Assembly (NCBI GenBank): GCA_002786025.1
Contig: NHNW01000019.1
Coordinates: 124,001-188,000, forward strand
Origin: Zasmidium citrigriseum
Lineage: Eukaryota > Ascomycota > Dothideomycetes > Mycosphaerellales > Mycosphaerellaceae
Direction of reading: 5' to 3'
Length of the DNA: 64,000 bases
Shown: in pieces, positions 10,953 to 22,544 of the stretch
Numbering within the stretch: position 1 is the first letter of the stretch
Layout: every line of letters starts with the position of its first letter
The notes under the pieces: generated by a model
Seen by the model: only the letters and a program-made list of their open reading frames with translations
Told to the model about the DNA's origin: nothing
The model's database searches: none
Translations under genes and position numbers: made by a program

Positions 10953-11309
10953 TGTGCTGTGTTCTTGACTGTTTCTTGCTGTTGCTGTTGCTGAAAAAGT
11001 TGGAAGGTGATGGGAGGTTGATGAGGAGGAGATGGACTGTTCCTGCCTTCCCTACCGTATCTTTTATACGGCAAGCTCGTGGCACAAGCTGCTGCCCGTC
11101 ACGCACTAAACGACAGCCTGGACCAGATTACTCAATGCACGCGGAGGCGTCGCGCTTGTGTGTTGTTGGAGGTGAAGTGGATGGCACATCGTCAAGAGAA
11201 ACCCAAACCCATGCAGAGCACGGGCCACGACCCACTTTTCCTTCTCTATCTCCTTCAAATTCCGGTATTCCGTCAACCTCACAGCTGCAATCTCATCACG
11301 ACAACGGCG
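10953..11309. promoter_or_regulatory. Divergent promoter region, SDR / HPM1-like gene
   Basis: A 357-bp gap between two divergently oriented starts. A TATAAAAG box on the minus strand at 11061-11068 sits about 110 bp before the SDR start. CTG/TTGCTG runs near 10975-10992 lie in the SDR leader. I see no TATA for the plus-strand gene. Confidence 0.55.
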
Positions 11310-12524
11310 ATGGCGTTTCAATTCGGCTTTGCCAATGACGCCGGCAGTGACGATGAGGACGCGGGCCAGGCGAATGGCTTTCAGCCGTCCGCCGCGATGG
11401 ACACTGGTGCTAGTGCCCCCGTCAAGCAGCACAAGCTGGAGGATCTGGTAGGTATGCAATTTTAGCCTGTCTCTTTCTGTAAACCCTGCAACTCAGGTAC
11501 TCCGCCAAGCTGTTCATATCGAAGACTTCAGCTCGTTGGCGCAACAAGACTAACGACATCTCAGCTCGCTACATTGCCTGAGCGGATAAGTTACAGCACG
11601 GTTAGGGTGGAATCGCCTCTCGGCAGAGTCGTCCATCTTCCACGTCGAGAGCTATACGATGTTCGAGTACAGCTATTACAAGAAGACACGACGAACGATC
11701 AAGTCGTCGATCAGCTGGACAACTCCGACATCAAGGCGGGCGTCTACGAGGGCGGCTTCAAGACCTGGGAGTGCTCGGTTGATCTGGCGAGTCTATTGCT
11801 TGATCGAGGTCCTCGCAAGGATATCGACGAGCTCGTGAGATGCGATTCTGTTATCGAGGTTGGCTTAATCAGAACTATCTGCTCGCTGTGCATTGCTGAC
11901 TGATTGTAGCTGGGGGCTGGAAGTGCCATCCCCTCGCTCGTCCTATTCCGACACGCCATTGAGAATGCCGTCTGCGGACTCACCTTTACCCTCGCCGACT
12001 ACAATGAAGATGTAATTCGGCTGGTAACACTGCCGAATATCCTTCTCACATGGATGGCCACTACAGAGTATAAGGACGTCCATGCAGAACGGCCTCGGAC
12101 AGATGCCGAATGCTCTGGCGAAGTCGAGATCACACCGGCAGTCCTCGAACGTTTCGTCGCCGAGCTGAAATGCAAGACAATGACACCCAACTTCCTCTCG
12201 GGTCCGTGGTCACCACAGCTAGCCGAGTTGATACCTTCGTCGGCGCCTGACATGGGTTCTGTGATCCTGGCAGCAGAGACCATCTACAGCCCAGCATCAA
12301 CGATGGCATTTGTGGATCTACTCTCGATTCTCTTGAAGCGAGTGAAAATGGCAAAAGCCATGATCGGAGCCAAGCGAATGTACTTCGGCGTGGGAGGCTC
12401 GGTTGATGGGCTGAAGGAAGCGTGCCGAGAGAAAGGCGCGGTCGCTTACGAAATCGAAAACCATGGTGTTCCTGCCATGGACAAGGGTGTTGGTAGGGCT
12501 TTGATAGAGGTCCAGTTGTATTGA
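11310..12524 (+). CDS. Protein-histidine N-methyltransferase HPM1-like (METTL18 family)
   Basis: Three exons, 11310-11447, 11565-11858 and 11910-12524 (introns of 117 and 51 nt), give 348 aa. The start at 11310 begins MAFQFGFANDAGSDDED, the acidic N-terminus typical of the family. Exon 2 carries GGFKTWECSVDL (Trp114-Cys116), the methyltransferase lead-in. Exon 3 opens exactly at LGAGSAIPSLVLF, the SAM-binding glycine loop (145 onward), followed by FTLADYNEDVIRLVTLPN, the acidic loop. This order (WECS..DL, then (L/V)G(C/A)G, then DYN) matches yeast Hpm1 and human METTL18, which methylate a histidine of ribosomal protein Rpl3/uL3. Substrate here is by homology only. Confidence 0.85.
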
Positions 12525-13509
12525 GAAGAATGCTACAGCCTGATGCGGGTGGGTACACGGTTGAGAGGTTTCAGCGGCCGTCTTTGTCCGCGATTTGACC
12601 CCTGCTCCGGGCGAATGCGGCCGCAAGTTTGGCAGGGGAGCGGAGCGGAGCGCCAAAGCGCGTCGAAATAACAGACATCCTCCATCCTCTACCCTCACCT
12701 CTCCATCTTTGGTAATTTTCAACCTCTTCCTCCATCGGTCATTTGGCATCTGACTGCGCAGACTGGTACTCACGAGTGACTGCACTCGGCGCGACCTTGA
12801 TGGGGTCTTTCGCAAGCTCCAGGTTCCATGCCGGGTGCAGAAGATGCATCTTGCAACATCCAATTGACCATCTGCTCTTTCTCTCATCTTTCACCCCATG
12901 AAATGAACTTTACCCCATCGGCTACTGAAGGCCATCACCGTGGAACGGCCGGCGCTCTCTGATCAAACTCCAATCCTTCACCCCAGCCTCCCCACAACAA
13001 GAGTCGTGCGGAGAAGGCGGGAGGCGAATCGTCACCTCGAAGTCGACCAAATCGGCGGAAATCTCGCTGCATCTTCAGGTGGAGTGCAGAGCAGCATTAC
13101 ACACGTGGCTTGCTTCGGCGGCATTTGCGGCGTCAAGAGCGAATGGCAGCGGCGACGACCTGCGGCGCGAAGCTTCTCAAGACCTTCCAGTTCGGTGAAA
13201 CCAGAGCTTAGCTACATCACGCTATCCTTGTTCCTATCGACCATCCTCACCTTCGCCCTCCAGCTCGCTGCTTTCATCGCGACTGCGGCGGGGCTCTTCA
13301 CCTCCGATCGTCAGCGTCACAGTGCACAGTCTTCGCCGGCGCCGCACGCACGCGCTTCACGGCAGTCCTCCTCCGTCGTTGAGGAGGGGCAGCGGTCAAT
13401 AAAAGCAGGTGGGTAGGGTCCTTCCACGATGGAGGTGTCCCTCTTTCAGAACTTTTCCTCTGGTTGTTCCGACCACCTGGGATCCGCCTGGCAGTTTGCA
13501 TACGACGGT
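12525..13509. other. Intergenic, HPM1-like to GH31
   Basis: About 985 bp without a credible gene; a 158-codon open frame (12940-13416) lacks protein-like features. CAATAAAAGC near 13397-13406 is a possible TATA-like element about 105 bp before the chosen GH31 start. Confidence 0.45.
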
Positions 13510-16500
13510 ATGGCTCGCTTTGGCTGGAAGCAAGCTCTGCTTGCCCTCTCATCATCACTCGCCTACGCACAAGACTCAACTTCTTCGAATCCAGCGGATG
13601 GCTTGACTACGACTGCCTACGGCTCTTCGACGGGCTCCGTTGCCAGTGCCACTGTATCTGGCGCCACGAGCACTTACTCGATTCCATTCACAGTTCCGGC
13701 CTCCGCTGACATTGGGCCCAATGTCTTGCCAAACATCAAAGATCCCAATGCAAAGCAGGCCCAAGCTCTGTGTCCTGGCTATAAAGCCAGCGATGTCAAG
13801 AATACCGAGTATGGATTCACCGCTACATTGAGTCTTGCTGGAGATCCTGTGAGTATTCCGAGACAGAAGATCAAGTTTCTCATGACACTGACTAGGAAAG
13901 TGCAACGTCTACGGCACCGACATCGACACCTTGTCCTTCGAGCTTGACGTGCAATCTGCTCATAGAATGCGCATCATGATCCAGCCCGCCTATCTCGACA
14001 ACGGCAATCGAAGCCAATACATCCTCAATGAGAACATCGTGCCAGCAGGGCAACAGGGCTATGTTCAGCCTGAAACACAGAGCATTGATCTGCAGTTCAC
14101 TTGGTCGAACGATCCCACCTTTGCGTTCACGGTTATAAGAAAATCGACTGGAGATGTGCTCTTTGACACGACTGGCAGCGTTCTGGTTTACGAGAACCAG
14201 TTCATCGAGTTTGTTTCCCAGATGCCAGAGGAGTACAATCTCTATGGTATGGGAGAGCGGATTCATGGACTACGTTTGGGCAACAACTTCACGGCGACTT
14301 TTTACGCAGCTGATGTTGGCGATCCAATTGACGGTACGTGATCGAATCTGTAATGTGAACAGAGCTTCGAGCTAACATGGGAGCAGAGAACATCTACGGC
14401 GTACACCCCTTCTACCTTGACACCAGATACTACGAAGTTGATGAAGAGACTGGTGAACACACCCTGGTGACAACACAGAACACCACGGCTGATGGTGACT
14501 ACATTGGCATGAGCCATGGAGTTTTCTTGCGAAACGCACATGGAATGGAAGCCTTGATGCTGCCGACCAATCTTACTTGGCGCACCATCGGTGGCAGGTG
14601 AGTATACCGTGCATGAGGTGTGAAGGGCAGATTGCTGACTTCGGACCGCACAGCATCGACATGTACATATTCGACGGCCCAACACCAGATATGGTAACGA
14701 AGCAATATCAAGTTGGCGCCATTGGCCTGCCTGTGATGCAATCGTACTGGACTTTTGGCTTCCACCAGTGCCGCTGGGGTTACAAGAACTGGACTGAGCT
14801 CGAAGACGTCGTGAACACCTACCGAGACTTCGATATCCCGCTCGAGACGATCTGGACCGACATCGATTACATGTTCCAGTACCGCGACTTCACAAACGAC
14901 CAGAACACTTTCCCTTATGGTCCCGGTCAAGAGTTCCTGAGCCGCCTTCATGACAATGGTCAGCATTACATCCCGATTGTCGACTCCGCCATTTACATTC
15001 CCAACCCGAACAACGCCTCGGACAACTACTCGATCTACACAGACGGCAACGATCGTGGCGTGTTCCTCAACAACCCAGATGGCAGCCAGTACATCGGCTC
15101 CGTGTGGCCCGGGTACACCGTGTTCCCAGATTGGCATGCTTCAGAAGCTGTGTCATGGTGGACGGACAGCATGATGGAGCACTACAAGAACGTGCCGTGG
15201 GATGGCATCTGGATCGACATGTCCGAAGTCTCGTCCTTCTGCATTGGCAGCTGTGGCAGCGGTAATCTCAGCCTGAACCCAGTGCACCCTCCATTCGGCC
15301 TTCCAGGAGAACCAGGCAACAAGATCTTTACCTACCCAGAAGGCTTCAACCTGACGAACGCTACCGAGGCCGCAGCAGCTTCATCTATGTCTGCCTCTCA
15401 GTCATCCTCGGTCGCCGCTGCAACGCCAGCAGGTTCATCAACCACTGCCTATGACCTGGCTCCTGCGATTACTCCCAACGTCCGAAATGTCAACCAGCCT
15501 CCATACGTCATCAACAACGTCCAAGGCGATCTGGCGGTGCATGCTGTCAGTCCAAACGCAACTCACGTTGATGGAGTCGAGGAATATGACGTCCACAGCC
15601 TGTTCGGCCACCAAATCTTGAATGCAACCTACCAAGCTCTCCTGAAGGTCTTCCCCGAGAAACGTCCATTCATCATCGGCAGAAGCACTTTCGCAGGAAG
15701 TGGACGCTATGCTGGCCATTGGGGAGGCGACAACACTAGTCTCTTCGCCTACATGTACTTCAGCATCTCCCAGGCTCTCAACTTTGCGCTCTTCGGTATC
15801 CCGATGTTCGGTGTCGACACCTGTGGGTTTAATGGAAACTCAGACGAAGAGCTGTGCAATCGCTGGATGCAACTTTCGGCTTTCTTCCCCTTCTACCGCA
15901 ATCACAACACCTTGTCCGCAAACTCGCAGGAAGCGTACGTGTGGGCATCTGTCGCTGATGCCACCAAGAAGGCCATGAAATTCCGCTACTCGCTTCTTCC
16001 GTACATGTACACGCTCTTCTACCTCGCGCACACTACTGGAAGCACAGTCATGAGAGCGCTCTCGTGGGAATTCCCTAACGACCCGACCTTGGCTGCCGTT
16101 GACACTCAGTTCTTGCTTGGCCCTGCGATCATGGTGGCACCCGCCCTGGGACAAGGCCAGACCGAAGTTCAGGCCGTCTTCCCGGGTGTCAAGCAAGGAG
16201 AGGTCTGGTACGACTGGTATACCCAGGCTGCTATGTCTGCCAAGCCAGGCGAGAACGTCACGATCGCAGCACCTCTTTCGCATATTCCCGTCTTCATCCG
16301 AGGTGGCTACATTCTTCCACAGCAGGAGGCTCTGTACACGACCGGCGAGTCTCGCAACAGCTCCTGGAGCCTAATCGCTGCTCTGGACAAGGACGGCGCT
16401 GCAACTGGCCAGCTCTACATCGATGACGGCGAGAGCATCGTGCCTCCATCAAGCCTTCTTGTGGACATGACAGCGTCGAACGGTACGCTGTGGGCTTCGA

Positions 16501-16709
16501 CTCGCGGACTGTACAAGGACATCAACAGCCTGGCTAATGTGACCGTTCTTGGTGTCCAGAATGAGCCAAGCTCAATCACGCTGAATGGAATGGCCATTAA
16601 CGGCGGAATGAACTACAACAGCACGAGCAAGGTGCTCAGTTTGAGGGGTCTCCAGAACGCAACGAGCAGCGGTGCCTGGGCGAGCGACTGGACATTGAAG
16701 TGGTCTTGA
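13510..16709 (+). CDS. Secreted alpha-glucosidase, glycoside hydrolase family 31
   Basis: Four exons, 13510-13848, 13901-14333, 14387-14597 and 14654-16709 (introns of 52, 53 and 56 nt), give 1012 aa. I chose the ATG at 13510 over the in-frame one at 13429 because it begins directly with a signal peptide, MARFGWKQALLALSSSLAYA, whereas the longer version buries it. The N-terminal GH31 domain includes MPEEYNLYGMGERIHGLRL. The catalytic nucleophile is Asp516 in WIDMSE, the acid/base Asp687 in GHWGGDNTS. A low-complexity Ala/Ser insert (about 560-590) sits after the nucleophile, as in fungal AgdA-type enzymes. Many N-glycosylation sequons fit a secreted enzyme releasing glucose from maltose, starch oligomers or related glucans. 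All key residues are intact. Confidence 0.94.
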
Positions 16710-17301
16710 TCGAGCAGGGGCTCGTGATCCTCATCAGATGGTACCTAAAAGTTGAATAAGATGTCATGACTAACGATTCATGAAGAAGATTGGAAATACA
16801 GGCCCTCGAAAGTCTGACAGCCGACTTCGTTTCTCACATATAGAATCTCACACATTCAGTGACGAAGGCTGTGAGTCCATACGAAGCTTTGAACAAGCCT
16901 CCTGCGAAGTTCGGAAGACATTTTGCCCGGCCTGGATTGAACCCACATCGTTCAGCAGTGTCCTTTTCGGGATAGAGTGCGCACTCGCTTGGGGCCATTG
17001 TTCGTTGACTCAGCCTTCAGCTCGTTTCAAATTGGAGTTTTGGCCCCTTCTTCTAGGCCGCATCCTTCGGGCAGTGTCTTTCAACGTTCAACCTTCCGGT
17101 ATAGGTATGGGCAATTTGCGGATCATCCAAGTGCTTCAGCCTCAGGCTGTCATGACCGGTAAATGGGGCGTGGGTTATAGGGACTGAGATGTGGTGGCCT
17201 ATCCTGCTTCCCCTTCTGCCTTCTCGTTTATGGAGATGGGTCTGTTACTGATCTGCGTTTGATCCTCGTTTGAGGGACGACTTTCGTTCTCTACCGCCAA
17301 C
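16710..17301. other. Intergenic, GH31 to GPI-anchored protein
   Basis: Only short frames without recognisable features. A C/T-rich stretch (TATCCTGCTTCCCCTTCTGCC) near 17200 precedes the next gene. Confidence 0.4.
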
Positions 17302-20186
17302 ATGAGTGGGCTTTTGGTCTTGCTTTCCCTGTTGCCCCTGTATTTGCGTCCAGCCGCTGGTGAGTCTCAGATCCCGACTGTATACCCATGAAAGTATTGA
17401 CGATTTCCAGCATCCTCAGGCGTTGGCGACTATGTGGCACAAGGAGTAGGCATGGGATCGGATGCTCAGAGCATTCCTGGTACACAACCTGTCTCTGAAG
17501 GCGTCCTTACCGTGAGCGGTAACGTCCTCACCGCGACGAAACTTGAAAATGGCGACATACTTGTCGCAAATGCCACAGTACATGCTTCAACGGCAGCAGC
17601 AGCAGCAACACCAGACATCACTGGAACTGGCAGCCCGACGAACGACAGCTTGGACGGTTGCTATTCTTCTTGGGATAATTACTGGTCCGCCAGCTATGCA
17701 TCTGAACTGGCATCCTTCACTGGAGGAGCGTATACACTGGTTCCTAACGGGACAGAGACTCTCACTGAGACTGGAACTCAACCTGCTTACACAGCGGGAG
17801 TGACCACTTGGCTGAGAAGTGAGCACCTCTCGATTCCTCTGCAATCTGCAGATACTGACTTTGTGAAGCCATCAAAGCTACTATTCCCGTTGTCAACGGC
17901 GGTTTCACGATCTCTACCCAAACCATCGACACAACATCCAGCGAGAGGCTGACAGAGGACTACATCCCTGGGTCGACCTCTACATTCGTCGCTACCATCA
18001 CCGACTACTCCACGTCGAAGCTCAATGGCGACAAAGTACCCCCGAAACCCACTTGCACGCTGCCTTCGATCGTGGGGGACTGTCAAAACAAATGGGAGGC
18101 CTTCATCACCAGCCACCTGGTGCCCTCGCCAACTCCACCTCCACACTGCGATATAAACTCAGGGTATCACCCGGGCTACTCTGGTAATCCGAACGACGTA
18201 CCGGCGTGTGCGAAGTCTTACTCCGCTGTCGAGGCATCCTGGTACTCGAAATACGTGGGAACAGGTTACGACATCACGACTCCCGCATGCATGGCCGCGT
18301 CTATCGGTGGCTCGCTGTGCCAAAGTGTCCGTGATGCCTACCAGCGCGATAGCAGGTTCTCCCCGACTCTCGACGAGAAAACACTGTCCGCTCATGGCCA
18401 GCCATGGTTCTTCAATCAAGGCACCATAGGACTGTACAAAGGGAATTCGACGTACTGGACTTGGCCTACCTCTTCCACTATGGCAAGCGCACCGAGCTGT
18501 ACGTTGGGATGTGGCAGATGTGCTGTCACTGGAGGAACTGTGCAGTTGATATACTGGCCTGCTACGGCGACGCAGAGCAACAACGCCTCGGTCAAGGCGA
18601 GGGCGACAGCTCCCCCAGTTGTCACTGTGGAGACTCTTGGAACGACATTCACTTCGCCGACACTGTACATCTCGTACAAGTCCCTGTACGCCTCGAATGC
18701 CTGCGGAACGGTTGGAAAGGAGATCGGCGAGACCATCTTAGCTATCCCAGAAGACAAACCTCTGTCTTCCGTTTATGCTGGCACGATCCCGTGCGATGCT
18801 CATTTCAGACCCACGCAGATCTGGACCGGCACGGCGCCATTCACTGTTGAGGATCTTCACGAGCCCGTACCGTATTCGATATATGCATCTCAGCCCTGGT
18901 GCCAGAGCTACCTCAGAGATCAGGGCTGCACCGGGACTTGCCCCACGACGGCACCATATAAACCCATCCTTGTCGTCAATGACGACCTTCTACGTGGTCT
19001 TCAAGATGACTGGTCTGACTGCTGGGGAGATATTCGTGGCGTCTATGACCCACCGCTGGCCCTGACGGAAGTGCAGAGCGAGGCGATGCCGACTTTGTAC
19101 TCACCTGTGCCTTCGCCCCCGCCGGCTTCGGGGCCCGCATCGAATACTCCTGTCCCCACAGCGACGGCTGCTTCTCAGAATGTGCCTGCTAGCTCGAATG
19201 GAGATGCTCTGCCTTCGTTGCCCAAGCAGTCTGAATCGCCGAGTGCTGCTCAGAAGAGTGATGCTCCGGCTTCTGCTTCCCCTAAGCCGAATCAGTCGCA
19301 AGATCCAAAAGAGAGTCCTACTCAAAATGACCCGGTTTCTGCTGCTGCGCCCAAGCAGTCAGGAGATCCGAAGCAAGACTCTACTCAAAACGCTCCAGCT
19401 TCTGACCCTACACCAGACCAGTCACAAGATCTGACACAAGGCTCTACTCAAGACACTCCAGCTTCTACTCCCACGCCGGACCAGCCACAAGATCCAAAGC
19501 CCAGTCCTCCTTCACCATCCGACTCCCAGCCTACCGTCATCGAAGCAGATCCACAAGTGCTCTCGATCTCCCCGATCGCAGATCGTTCCAGCGTTGTCCA
19601 GGTCGTCAACGGGGACCACACCGCAGTACTCACCCAAGGCGGCTCCGCAGTGACCGTCGGAACCCAAATCATGAGTGCAGGCACAACCGGCGGCATCGTA
19701 GTCGGCACCGGCCACGACGCAAGCACCATTGACGCAGTCGGTGCCCCTACAGCAGCTACTCTACAAGCTCAGGGCTTCACCATGTCGGAGGTCAGCGCCG
19801 TACAAGTTGTCAATGATGGCAATACAGCGATTCTGACCCCTGGAGGCTCTGCGGTTACGGTGGGTAGCCAGATTATGAGCGCGGCAGCTTCTGGACGTGT
19901 TGTGATTGGGACTGGAAGTACTGCTAGCACAGTCGATGTGCTGCAGAGCTCTTCGGATACTTCGACCCGGAGTTCTTCAGATACATCGATGGAGAGCTCT
20001 TCGGAGGCTTCAACTCAGAGCAGCTCCACTGCATCATCGACAACACGACCGAGTACCTCTACGAGCGAGAGGCCGAGTAGTACCACCGCTGCTGCTTCGT
20101 CTTCCAGCAGTGGGGCTTCGACCCGAACTCTGGCGTCTTCGGGTGCGTTTATGGTTGCTCTGCTTTTTGGTGTTTTCGTTCTTTGA
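17302..20186 (+). CDS. Large secreted, GPI-anchored Ser/Thr/Pro-rich surface protein
   Basis: Three exons, 17302-17359, 17411-17818 and 17869-20186 (introns of 51 and 50 nt), give 927 aa. Residues 1-20 (MSGLLVLLSLLPLYLRPAAG) form a signal peptide whose end coincides with intron 1. The middle holds many Cys and aromatic residues (for example CYSSWDNYWSASY). A Pro/Gln/Ser/Asp-rich tandem region follows, with repeats of the type (S/P)KQSGDPKQ and DQSQDLTQ, about residues 640-720. Then come two copies of a roughly 50-residue module (VVQVVNGDHTAVLTQGGSAV and VQVVNDGNTAILTPGGSAV). The end is a Ser-rich stalk and a hydrophobic tail (GAFMVALLFGVFVL), the expected GPI signal. It is probably a cell-wall or adhesion-type protein; function is unknown. 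Confidence 0.8.
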
Positions 20187-20931
20187 GATGTGTTGTGTGA
20201 TGTTCTGGTGGATTACGATTGGTTTTGCTTGTATGGAAAAGCGGGGACCGCGTTGCATGGCGAGGAGTCTGTGGGATACAGGTTGTCAGCTTAGCAATGA
20301 AGCGATTGGTATAGTCAGAATGGCGGAAGCGCTATTGGGCATTTGAAAGGATGGGCATTTGCATCAGCTTGCAACGAAAGAATAGAACGAATTCAACGGG
20401 CTATAAAAAGCTCTAACACGTGAAACGACCGTTCACCAAATCGCCACCACGAGACCATTCCACAGCCACTTCCTTTTCCTTCATCATCAGCGGAGTCGTG
20501 TTGGCATACGCGTGTGTACTCCGCCGCGCTGATGTGGTGCCATCGGTCTTCAGATGTGTCCGTCTGATATCTTTCAGCTGATGAGGTTGGAGCAGGAACA
20601 AGGTCATCCTCGACTGAAAGAAAGTTAGATTCCGGAACGGTCGATCAGCCACCGCTGATGCAGGCCTATGCTTGAGGTAAGATCTCCAGGGAGCTGAATC
20701 GAGATGACGAATTCGATGAGAGGCTGGGCATGGAGAACCCAAAAGATGTGAGACTTTCGAAAGTGCAACATTCTGATTTCGGCCGTGCTGCTCGTTGACG
20801 GTCATGACAGCGTTTCGATTAATTAGTGTACAAGTGATGCTCCTCCTTCATGCCATGCAATACCCAGTTCCTTTCCTTCGCTATGCATTCGCTCCTTCAA
20901 AACAAAAGCTCAACCAGACAACCCTCATCAT
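20187..20931. other. Intergenic, convergent 3' ends
   Basis: Lies between the GPI-protein gene and the minus-strand cerato-platanin. A 130-codon minus frame (20413-20805) shows no family features and I do not call it. A GGCTATAAAAAGC sequence near 20400 has no gene positioned to use it. Confidence 0.4.
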
Positions 20932-21431
20932 CTAGGCGTTGAACTCGATGGTGCGCTTGCTTGGGGTGAGACCGCACTGGTCAACACCGACCTTGGTGAC
21001 GGTGGCCTCGACACGGCCGAGAGCATCGGCCTGGTTGTTGGTGAGCTGGTTCATGGCGCCCTTGGACAGGTTGAGGCCAGCTCCGGTGTGGTCGATGGCG
21101 AGGATGTTGATGGTCTTGCCGTTGTAGGTGACTGAGTAGCATTGGCCGCACTGGGCGGAGTTCCAGCCGGCGATGTCGCTGGAGCCGCCGATGAGTGGGA
21201 AGCGGGGGATGGCACCTTGAGTTTGGTAGCCGTATCTAGAGGATCCGTTAGAGGTTGTTTGGAGAGAGGTATGGGTAATGGTGCGGCTCACTTGGTGATG
21301 AGGCCGTTAGCACCATCAGAGCAAGAGACGGCAGTCATCGAGCGGCCTGCATCGTCGTAGCCAGCATCCCAGGAGACAGTTGTGGCGCTGGCAGCAGCAG
21401 CGAAGAGGGTGGCAGCGGCGGTGAACTTCAT
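20932..21431 (-). CDS. Cerato-platanin family secreted protein
   Basis: Two exons on the minus strand, 21431-21292 and 21235-20932 (56-nt intron), give 147 aa. Residues 1-16 ([16 protein letters not shown]) are a signal peptide. The mature protein starts with [16 protein letters not shown] and has the family's landmarks: [15 protein letters not shown] spanning the splice junction, then [20 protein letters not shown] and DQCGL. Four cysteines are in the expected order. Cerato-platanins are small double-psi beta-barrel proteins that bind chitin oligomers and act as elicitors or wall-loosening factors; members include Epl1/Sm1. The gene starts about 410 bp from the RIP-mutated transposon block, but its own sequence shows no RIP signature. 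Confidence 0.95.
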
Positions 21432-21840
21432 TTTGGCGGAAGAGTTGTTGGTGATTAAGTATTAGACAGTAAAGTATGGCTCGTGAATCCTTGCTGGGTT
21501 GAGAGACTCTGGAGTTTGCTGATGAGAGAGATTGAAGAGTCGAGGAAAGAGGAGATACTTTATACCTTCCCAAGCTCGGATGCCACTGCCATAGAAGATT
21601 CTGCCATGGTGGCATGCACGTTCCCTACTGGTACATGCCAGCACTCACGATGGACGATAATACGAGATCCCATGACGCTGACGCTTGCCGTAGCAGAGGT
21701 CGAAGAGCAGGCACGACGTCAAAGCGGAGTCGTCGGTGTGAGGCGCGAGCTCCGAATACGGGAGGTTGTGGTCGTCGGTGAGGCTTGGCTCGGCAAGGCG
21801 GCGAGTAGTGTTGTTGACTCACCGTGTCTGTAAGGATTGT
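21432..21840. promoter_or_regulatory. Cerato-platanin promoter and flank of the transposon block
   Basis: TATAAA on the minus strand at 21559-21564, about 128 bp before the start codon at 21431, is a likely TATA box. The rest, up to the first terminal repeat of the outer transposon at 21841, has ordinary dinucleotide use with many CA and TG steps, so RIP has not spread into it. Confidence 0.6.
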
Positions 21841-21891
21841 GCTTATGGCCACCCATAAAATCACAGTGGCCATACTAAAAACATGAGCGTG
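21841..21891. repeat. Left end of outer hAT, un-RIPped
   Basis: GCTTATGGCCACC starts at 21841 and CACAGTGGCCATAC at 21862. Together they form an imperfect palindrome around ATAAAATC. Several CA and TG steps survive here; they stop abruptly after about 21890. Confidence 0.7.
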
Positions 21892-22004
21892 TATATATTA
21901 GAAGAGGAAATAAGTAAGTAGGTCTATATAAAAGTAGATAAGCGTAGTATAGTAATATACTAGTAGTAGTATAACTTTAAAGGAAAGGGATTAAGGACTA
22001 TATA

Positions 22005-22301
22005 TTAAGTACTACTACTACTACTACCCTCGCTAGTAACTAGATCGTCGTTAATATTGCTTCTAACAATGCTACTAACGCCTTTAGAGTTATCGTTATT
22101 ACGGAAGACTTTATTAAGAATATTAATAGAGTTAGTAAAATCGTTATCTTCGAGCCTATTATTATTAATCTTATACTTAATACGGAGGTTCTAGTATATA
22201 AAGATAAGCTTCTCGAGGATATTACTATCTAGTCTATTACGGCGAAGGCTCTAAATAAAGCTATAGGCGCTCTAGTTACGCTCGGCGGCTCTAGTTATTA
22301 G
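22005..22301 (-). pseudogene. C-terminal hAT dimerisation domain of the outer transposase, RIP-broken
   Basis: Read on the minus strand from 22301, the frame contains AAERN, then a TAG where the family has Trp, then SAYSFI, a second TAG at a Trp or Gln position, and SLRRNRLDSNILEKLIFIY. This is the ERNWS..F..IHSKKRNRL..EKLV.(I/V)(Y/H).NLR signature at the C-terminus of DUF659/hAT-C transposases. The frame closes at TAA 22005-22007 after a Ser run. All internal stops are TAG, as expected from RIP of TGG or CAG. The rest of this gene lies 10 kb away at 32453-34060 because the inner element interrupts it. Confidence 0.85.
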
Positions 22302-22317
22302 TAGGTATTACTATAGG
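22294..22317. repeat. Left target duplication and TIR of inner hAT
   Basis: GTTATTAG at 22294-22301 is the 8-bp target site. TAGGTATTACTATAGG at 22302-22317 is the left TIR. Both are matched exactly at 32429-32452. A TAGG start is what RIP would make of a hAT-like CAGG end. Confidence 0.92.
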
Positions 22318-22509
22318 TTTATATATATCCTATCCCGGTAGGGAAGGGATATAGATATCTATCCCCTAGGATAAGGTAGGATTTAGGATTTCCCGATCCC
22401 TATAGGAAAAGGGATCCCTTAGGTTAAAAGGGCTCCCTTATATAAAAAGGGATCCCTTTTCCTATAGGGATCCCTTTTAACGCGGGATACTAGGAGGCTA
22501 AAAAGAGAT

Positions 22510-22531
22510 CCGTAGTAGTAGCGTAGTAGTA
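22510..22531 (+). repeat. 22-bp subterminal direct repeat, left copy
   Basis: CCGTAGTAGTAGCGTAGTAG followed by TA; an identical copy lies at 32280-32301, in the same orientation, near the other end of the inner element. It belongs to the GTAGTA motif family found about a dozen times in the element. Confidence 0.8.
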
Positions 22532-22544
22532 GTTTAAAAAGAAA

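Noticed and set aside
12940..13416. 158-codon open frame before GH31
   Set aside because: No domain-like features; probably leader/promoter sequence.
13429..13509. Upstream in-frame ATG for the GH31 gene
   Set aside because: It would place 27 residues in front of a perfect signal peptide that begins at 13510.
20413..20805. 130-codon minus-strand frame
   Set aside because: No signal peptide, motif or credible promoter; composition like intergenic DNA.
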